A stretch of 64,000 bases of DNA, taken from assembly GCA_014802105.1 (NCBI GenBank), contig JAAVCX010000016.1:11037-75036 (forward strand), in the 5' to 3' direction. This DNA is from Bacteroides sp. (GTDB taxonomy: Bacteria > Bacteroidota > Bacteroidia > Bacteroidales > Muribaculaceae). Below are positions 60,201 to 64,000 of the stretch, in pieces (positions within the stretch are counted from its first letter, which is position 1; every line of letters starts with the position of its first letter). The notes beneath the pieces are model-generated. The model was not told where the DNA came from and did no database searches. It saw nothing but the letters and a program-made list of their open reading frames with translations. Position numbers and translations under genes: made by a program.

Positions 60201-62287
60201 CTGTCGAGCTCGGCCACTATGCCTGGCAGCTCACCTTCAATGCCGAGGCTTTCACCGACATTAAGATCGAAGCCGGCATGGTCTACAACTATAACGCATA
60301 TAAGACCTACAACGTAGAGTTCTCGATCGATGAGGGCGAGAACTGGACTAAGGTCGGATCTATCACCGTCGAGGGTTCCAAGCACTGGGCTGACGGTGAG
60401 TTCACCCTCCCCAAGGAGGCCGACAACCAGGCTAAGGTGCTCGTGCGCTTCATCGCCGACAAGACCTCTAATATCGATGGCACCACGTCTAACAACGACG
60501 GTAACTGTATCGGTGCTGTCTACGTGACCGGTTCTCCCAAGCTTGTCGACGACGGCACTGCTCCCGTTCTCGAGTCGACCGTTCCCGCCGAGGACGCCGA
60601 CAATGCTTCGATCAACGGTAAGATCATCCTCAACTTCGACGAGAAAGTCAAGATCAAGGAGGGTGTCAAGGCTACCCTCGGTGACTATGAGCTCGAGCCC
60701 GAAGTGACCGGCAAGGTTGTGACCTTCACCTACAAGAACCTCAACTACGAGACTGCCTACACCTTCACACTCCCCGCCGGAGCTGTGAGCGACCTCACCG
60801 ACAACGCCTACGACAAGGCTATCACCATCAAGTTTGAGACCAAGAGCCGCCCCGAAGTGGCCAAGGCTCACTATGACCGCGTGGTCAAGACCGTCGACGA
60901 GCTTGTAGCCGCCATCAACGATGCCAATAAGCGTGCCGACAAGGATACCCGCTTCCGCATCTTCATCCACAACGGCACTTACAAGATCCCTGCATCCGAG
61001 ACTGCAACTTTGACCGGTGGAACCGACAGCAATCCTAATAAGATTCCTTACCCCGATCCCATCACCTATATCACCGCTTCCAATATCTCGTTTATCGGCG
61101 AGAGCCGTGACGGCGTGATCATCACCAACACCGTTCCCACCACCACCAGTGGCGGCAGCGGCACCAACGGTGGCTGTATCGCCGAGGGTATCGGTAACGG
61201 CGACGTGATCCAGATCGCTTCGAGCGCCAAGAACACCTACTTCCAGCACCTCACCATCAAGTCGTCTATGGGCGACAACAAGGGCCGTGACGTAGAGCTC
61301 CACGACAAGGGTGACAAGACTATCCTCAAGGACGTATGCCTCTGGGGCTACCAGGACACCTATACCAACAACAATCAGAACGGTCGCTTCTACTTCGAGG
61401 GTGGCGTAGTGCGTGGTCGCACCGACTTCCTCTGCGGTAAGGGTGACGTCTACTTCAATGGTGTCGAGCTCCGCATGGTAGGCTCGGGCGGATACCTCGC
61501 TGTGCCCTCCACACCCAAAGAGTTTGGCTGGATATTCCGCGACTGCGAGATCACCGGCGAGAATCAGGGTAGCACACCCACCGATGGCAGCTTCACTCTC
61601 GGCCGTCCCTGGGGCAGCGGTACTCCTATCGCTCTCTACATCAACACCAAGATGACCGTTAAGCCCAAACCCGTAGGCTGGAATGAGATGGGCAATGGCT
61701 ATCCTGCAAGGTTTGCCGAGTACAACTCGACCACCGCTGCCGGCACTGTGATCGACCTCAAGGACCGTAAGAAGGTCTTCGGAGACGGACACGCCAACAA
61801 CCCCGTGCTCACCAAGGCCGAGGCCGATGCCCTGACTCTGACTGCCGTTCTCGGCGGTGACGACGACTGGGATCCCGCCACTCACGCCGAGCAGGCTCCC
61901 GCGGCTACCAATGTTAAACACAACGCCTCTGTCATCACTTGGGACGATTGCAAATATGCTTCTGTCTGGGCTGTGCTCAAGGATGGTGAGATCATAGGCT
62001 TCACTACCGAACCTACTTTCACTCTCCCCGCCGCCGACGCTTCGCGTGCCTCCGAGCCCGTCTACAGTGTCCGTGCCGCCAACGAGATGGGTGGTCTCGG
62101 TGAGGCAGTAGTCTCCACCTTTGACAACATGGTAGGTCTCGACGACGTAATCGTTGACTCAGAGATCATCTCGACCGTCTGGTATAATCTCCAGGGCCAG
62201 CGTGTGAGCGACAACGCCGAGGGCATCCTCATCCGCGTCGACACTCTCGCCAACGGCTCGAAAGTGACTACCAAGGTGAGTCGCTGA
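57209..62287 (+). CDS. Multidomain secreted pectinesterase (CE8) with T9SS-like tail
   Basis: This 1692-residue exported protein would remove methyl esters from pectin. Order, roughly: signal peptide (1-23); beta-rich domains (30-350); InlB B-repeat-like segment (360-432, GKTLTGWTDGDKTYAIGEEV); further beta domains (440-775); two more InlB-like repeats (780-935, FVNWTDAEGKVV, FNNWQDGSTSSEYTL); a binding-like domain (936-1108); a Big_5-like domain (1110-1210, APVLESTVPAEDADNAS); the CE8 beta-helix (1213-1515); an Ig-like segment; and a tail VWYNLQGQRVSDNAEGILI. CE8 motifs are GYQDTYT (near 1380), GRTDFLCGKG (near 1402) and LGRPWG (near 1464), which supply both catalytic aspartates and the arginine. 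It follows the GH28-GH105 gene and probably feeds it demethylated substrate. Confidence 0.9.
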   Translation: MKKAFKVSLTFMAVLLSIAFAWAEGVGGTKVTTTRSWDFTKGKNHADQVTDCEYWSASSSGRYSLAKALEDQEMPGNDGVLTGLEGLYLTVPSAVYGVSGNYCLQGNEITIRIPNCGANDEIIVDFATSNKNNEATLNSDDIIETETFSHTATSSGETSKETVHAKADGDVVLKVFCSKGARLYSVTVNPYVGELPEVPTPEEPAFKDVKVELTNANLLTAEEKESKSLVKFGVAVADDGSVSRVEADDASAAIVVEGKYHSDEHGWGNFSSTVKVDGPVKVSMGTCAWGGDVTVTSASGESFKFNTNTGACYHNNKTENIASGIYKGEATTLTISGGSYTPYIAIEAVDPADLKEEFDVTFTAGDFENAGVLPEALKVEGGKTFTVPANFTMYQEGKTLTGWTDGDKTYAIGEEVTVSKAMTLTPVFVANTVTLADRTEPVTVTFEFQRQNGAPTVGYQNVTGFWVAQAKIGGETIDVKADFDTNNGGKFANANWNDWAQLNSGTKFTVPSCQGAIVSLESYEASNSTVDGEAMDINGNVASFTVGGKAETVDVVIGDKGSYYRYIKVMLPVAKSTGGTSYNGEEASVIWPFNDAETYATAVTVAPEGAFSMTSFDAGVCSFKKMLTVTVNPGVNYVEFNSQNGGSDIVSWNLKAAKGLTFTPTKVSFYISRDGTDGTAEGVSVTLKAGDKSVVLDKITPVRNNKNLEGDNLDKYAGQKHLVVKYERELTADEQAQLATGDILSLVLNNGYDSSKGCAYSDVQIHGTLRGTTQEVAMFTVTAEPNLAEAGTVKVYPVSDEYEQGASVKLTAEKNFGYAFVNWTDAEGKVVGTEKEFVYTVEANSAFTANFKAINTYELAYTVNGGNDYQVAASPAPVEVDGKNMYEEGTKVTLTATSNKVVKFNNWQDGSTSSEYTLTMDADHTDIVAEFAADDYIAIWDFIRPGNNGRVADFYSDGNDASTLVLINDKGETAGWLDKSQLGAGGYEGRPGGVNWTTVELGHYAWQLTFNAEAFTDIKIEAGMVYNYNAYKTYNVEFSIDEGENWTKVGSITVEGSKHWADGEFTLPKEADNQAKVLVRFIADKTSNIDGTTSNNDGNCIGAVYVTGSPKLVDDGTAPVLESTVPAEDADNASINGKIILNFDEKVKIKEGVKATLGDYELEPEVTGKVVTFTYKNLNYETAYTFTLPAGAVSDLTDNAYDKAITIKFETKSRPEVAKAHYDRVVKTVDELVAAINDANKRADKDTRFRIFIHNGTYKIPASETATLTGGTDSNPNKIPYPDPITYITASNISFIGESRDGVIITNTVPTTTSGGSGTNGGCIAEGIGNGDVIQIASSAKNTYFQHLTIKSSMGDNKGRDVELHDKGDKTILKDVCLWGYQDTYTNNNQNGRFYFEGGVVRGRTDFLCGKGDVYFNGVELRMVGSGGYLAVPSTPKEFGWIFRDCEITGENQGSTPTDGSFTLGRPWGSGTPIALYINTKMTVKPKPVGWNEMGNGYPARFAEYNSTTAAGTVIDLKDRKKVFGDGHANNPVLTKAEADALTLTAVLGGDDDWDPATHAEQAPAATNVKHNASVITWDDCKYASVWAVLKDGEIIGFTTEPTFTLPAADASRASEPVYSVRAANEMGGLGEAVVSTFDNMVGLDDVIVDSEIISTVWYNLQGQRVSDNAEGILIRVDTLANGSKVTTKVSR

Positions 62288-62310
62288 AAAAGACCCTGAT
62301 CTAAATTGAT

Positions 62311-62360
62311 TCACCCCTCTGCCGGCAGCTTCAGCTGCCCGCAGAGGGGTGATTTTTTTA
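62311..62360 (+). terminator. Terminator after the pectinesterase gene
   Basis: TCACCCCTCTGC pairs with GCAGAGGGGTGA (62311-62322 with 62341-62352), with an inner GGCAGCT/AGCTGCC stem and a C-C mismatch between the two, followed by a run of seven Ts. It is a strong rho-independent terminator. Confidence 0.9.
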
Positions 62361-62363
62361 TCA

Positions 62364-62433
62364 TGACATCTTGTCAAATTGACATTTTGATATCTTGACA
62401 TTTTGACAAGATGTCAAGATGACAAGATGTCAA
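62364..62433. repeat. TTGACAT/ATGTCAA repeat cluster after the pectinesterase gene
   Basis: Short units GACATCTTGTCAA, TTGACATTTTGA, GACAAGATGTCAA and GACAAGATGTCAA follow one another and can fold as nested inverted repeats. A related cluster is at 48091-48130. It lies between two terminators of convergent genes. Confidence 0.6.
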
Positions 62434-62451
62434 TTCCTCTCCCCCAAAAAA

Positions 62452-62488
62452 GAGAGAGACACGAGGATCCGATCCTCGTGTCTCTCTC
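62452..62488. terminator. Terminator of the DUF3127 gene
   Basis: GAGAGAGACACGAGGATC (62452-62469) pairs with GATCCTCGTGTCTCTCTC (62471-62488) around a single C. On the minus strand the stem is followed by TTTTTTGGGGG, so it mainly ends the DUF3127 transcript. Confidence 0.8.
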
Positions 62489-62505
62489 CTTTATCTCGTT
62501 GCCGT

Positions 62506-62913
62506 TTAGAAAGGCAGGTCGTCGTTGGGCGACGGGGCCAGATCTACCGCCGGGGGAGGGGTGGGGGTAGCGTAGCCCGAAGGCATCTGGGGTGCGGGCC
62601 CGTAGCCGGCGGGAGCGGGAGCCTGAACGGGAGCTGCTGCGGCTGCATCGGCAGGCTCGGCTTTCCAGGCTCGGCAGTCGACATACCAGCGGCCGTTATA
62701 TTCGCGTGAATCGATGTCAAAGCTGATCTTCACCACCTGGCCCACCTGAAGGGGAAACTGGTCGACACGGTCGCCAAAGAAATTAAATGCCACCTTCTTG
62801 GGATAGGTTTCCTGAGTCTCAAGCACATACTCGCGCTTTTTCCACACATTGCCTTTGGCCGAAGTGCCGCCGGTCTCGGGGAGCGCTACTATGATCTTTC
62901 CTGTAATTTCCAT
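62506..62913 (-). CDS. DUF3127 OB-fold-like protein with SSB-like acidic tip
   Basis: This 135-residue protein has an N-terminal DUF3127 domain (about 1-85: MEITGKIIVALPETGG, KREYVLETQETYPKKVAFNFFGDRV, VKISFDIDSREYNGRWYVD), which is predicted to be an OB-fold. A low-complexity linker rich in Pro and Ala (about 88-125) leads to the end NDDLPF. Folded domain, flexible linker and acidic DDLPF tip repeat the plan of single-stranded DNA-binding protein, whose tip recruits repair proteins. Nucleic-acid binding is therefore likely, but it is inference. The gene stands alone between the convergent pectinesterase gene and the divergent Yip1-like gene. Confidence 0.88.
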   Translation of the reverse strand: MEITGKIIVALPETGGTSAKGNVWKKREYVLETQETYPKKVAFNFFGDRVDQFPLQVGQVVKISFDIDSREYNGRWYVDCRAWKAEPADAAAAAPVQAPAPAGYGPAPQMPSGYATPTPPPAVDLAPSPNDDLPF

Positions 62914-63121
62914 ATAGTTGATTTTGTAGTTGTCTATTGAGTGTGCCGGCGTTTCAGAGAGGGGGCGGGCCGATCTCCCTTACACGCGTGACTACAAAAG
63001 TAGTGAAAATCGGGCTATTCTTCCGTTAATATACGTTAACTCCTCGGCAGACTTTTCTACAAAATTTCAACACCGGTGTCAGTTTTTCGGCTCACAGCCA
63101 CGATATTCGCGTAAAACTTAG

Positions 63122-63129
63122 TAATTTTG
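63122..63129 (+). promoter_or_regulatory. Promoter of Yip1-like gene and smpB, -7 box TAATTTTG
   Basis: TAATTTTG matches TAnnTTTG. It overlaps a possible upstream start codon at 63127, and so supports the start at 63154 for the following gene. Confidence 0.55.
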
Positions 63130-63153
63130 TGTCCCTCAAAGGTTGTTCTGAAG

Positions 63154-63702
63154 ATGAAACATTTCCTCCAATCACTGCTCCAGCTCATACTCTCGCCGCG
63201 CAACGGCTGGGAGGATATAGAGAAAGCTGCTGTGCCTCCGGGCCGGCTGCTCGGTCAAGGCCTTTTTCCGCTGATGGCCCTGGCCGCTGTCAGCGTCTAT
63301 GCTCAGGCCGCCTGGCACCACCATGTTTTATATATGAAGCTCTTCATGGAGATGATCGTCACTTTTGTGGTCTATTTCATTTCCTATTTCTTCTCCACCT
63401 TTGTACTCTCTCTGACCTCGGTGGTGGCCGACAACCCTACGCCCGATGAGGACGAGCGCGCCCAGACGTTTGTCATCTACACCCTGGGACTGCTCTCGCT
63501 GATCACCATCATTGTCAATATCCTCCCTGTCTCGGCACTGGTGCTCTTCTTCCTGCCGCTCTATGTGGCGCTGGTGCAGTGGAAAGGGTGTGGCTATCTG
63601 GCTATCCCCCCCGAGCGTCAGGGTGGCTTCATGATAGTAGCGGTGTGTGGTGTGCTCGTCCCCCCCTACATCTTCTATTTTGTCTTCTCAATCATCTTCT
63701 GA
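63154..63702 (+). CDS. Yip1 family membrane protein
   Basis: This 182-residue protein has about five membrane segments after a short cytoplasmic start that includes LQLILSPRNGWEDIEKA, the usual Yip1-family entry motif in Bacteroidetes (SPxxGWxxI). Function is unknown; bacterial relatives are small inner-membrane proteins. Nine codons upstream are in frame, but a -7 promoter box covers them. The smpB start follows after 9 bp, so the two are cotranscribed, an arrangement I associate with Bacteroidales. Confidence 0.85.
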   Translation: MKHFLQSLLQLILSPRNGWEDIEKAAVPPGRLLGQGLFPLMALAAVSVYAQAAWHHHVLYMKLFMEMIVTFVVYFISYFFSTFVLSLTSVVADNPTPDEDERAQTFVIYTLGLLSLITIIVNILPVSALVLFFLPLYVALVQWKGCGYLAIPPERQGGFMIVAVCGVLVPPYIFYFVFSIIF

Positions 63703-63711
63703 TCCTGCTCC

Positions 63712-64000
63712 ATGTCACGCAACAACAATAAATCCAAGGAAGTCAATATCAAGAACCGTCGTGCCACCTTCGACTATGCCATCGGCGACACCTACACGGC
63801 CGGCATCGTGCTCACGGGCACCGAGATCAAGTCCATCCGTCAGGGCAAGGCCTCGCTGGTCGATACGTTCTGCTATATCAACAACGGTGAGGTGTGGGTC
63901 AAGAACATGTATATCGCCGAGTATTTCTATGGCACTTACAACAATCATGTCGAGCGTCGCGACCGCAAACTCCTGCTCAACCGCAAGGAGATACGCTCGC
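63712..64000 (+). CDS. smpB: SsrA-binding protein SmpB (5' part, cut by the window edge)
   Basis: The first 96 residues of SmpB are present. Family features are [57 protein letters not shown], which form the OB-fold that binds the tRNA-like part of tmRNA, and the beginning of the KLLLNRKEI segment. SmpB brings tmRNA to stalled ribosomes. About 55 residues, including the basic C-terminal tail, lie beyond the window. Confidence 0.96.
   Translation, partial: MSRNNNKSKEVNIKNRRATFDYAIGDTYTAGIVLTGTEIKSIRQGKASLVDTFCYINNGEVWVKNMYIAEYFYGTYNNHVERRDRKLLLNRKEIRS

Overview
The window reads as chromosomal DNA of a fairly GC-rich Bacteroidales bacterium, most likely a gut member of the Muribaculaceae or a close relative (family placement is inference). 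The signs are repeated TAnnTTTG promoter boxes instead of an E. coli -10, almost no Shine-Dalgarno sequences, a type IX secretion plug protein plus exported proteins with YNLQGQRV-like C-terminal tails, MenA, a 2-oxoacid:ferredoxin oxidoreductase, rubrerythrin, and Bacteroidetes-only families (DUF3127, DUF4421, outer-membrane barrel paralogues). Most genes are ordinary core genes; AT-richer stretches near 18-20 kb and 41.6-46.8 kb look acquired.

Layout. 0-4.5 kb: greA-HIT facing a four-gene minus-strand operon (ung, C_GCAxxG_C_C protein, T9SS plug, DUF3109) with a shared bidirectional terminator. 4.5-7.9 kb: tRNA-Arg(CCG), ybaK, aroC, yhcC-like radical SAM, upp. 7.9-10.6 kb: two exported-protein genes bracketed by two arrays of GCAGAG-type repeats. 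10.6-18 kb: amidase, then menA, M3 peptidase and a TPR protein, then a DEDD exonuclease and a formate/nitrite channel. 18-20 kb: a translationally coupled AAA ATPase plus PIN-like nuclease pair. 20-27 kb: rubrerythrin, dapA, dolichol-phosphate-mannose-synthase-like glycosyltransferase, pyrC, korAB. 27-31 kb: S23-like four-helix protein, nadB, GH105. 31-37 kb: tandem outer-membrane barrel paralogues. 37-41.6 kb: dnaE and thioredoxin. 41.6-46.8 kb: a likely structured RNA leader, an exported protein of unknown family, a repeat-laden locus with a DUF234-type ATPase, and a DUF1593 gene broken by one stop codon. 46.9-53 kb: dxr, rseP, rlmI-like methyltransferase, M49 peptidase. 53-62.3 kb: DUF4421, a GH28-GH105 fusion and a 1692-residue pectinesterase. 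62.5-64 kb: DUF3127 protein, Yip1-like membrane protein and the 5' part of smpB.

How they work together. The exported GH28-GH105 fusion, pectinesterase and separate GH105 form a pectin/rhamnogalacturonan set: demethylation, backbone cleavage and removal of unsaturated galacturonate. No SusC/SusD pair is present. The pectinesterase and two other secreted proteins end in T9SS-like tails, for which the plug protein near 3 kb would be part of the export machinery.

The observations most worth following are the AAA-PIN pair, the pseudoknot-forming leader at 41.77-42.03 kb, the palindromes and repeats in front of the DUF234 ATPase, a 15-bp element present three times in control regions, and two copies of a nested REP-like palindrome.
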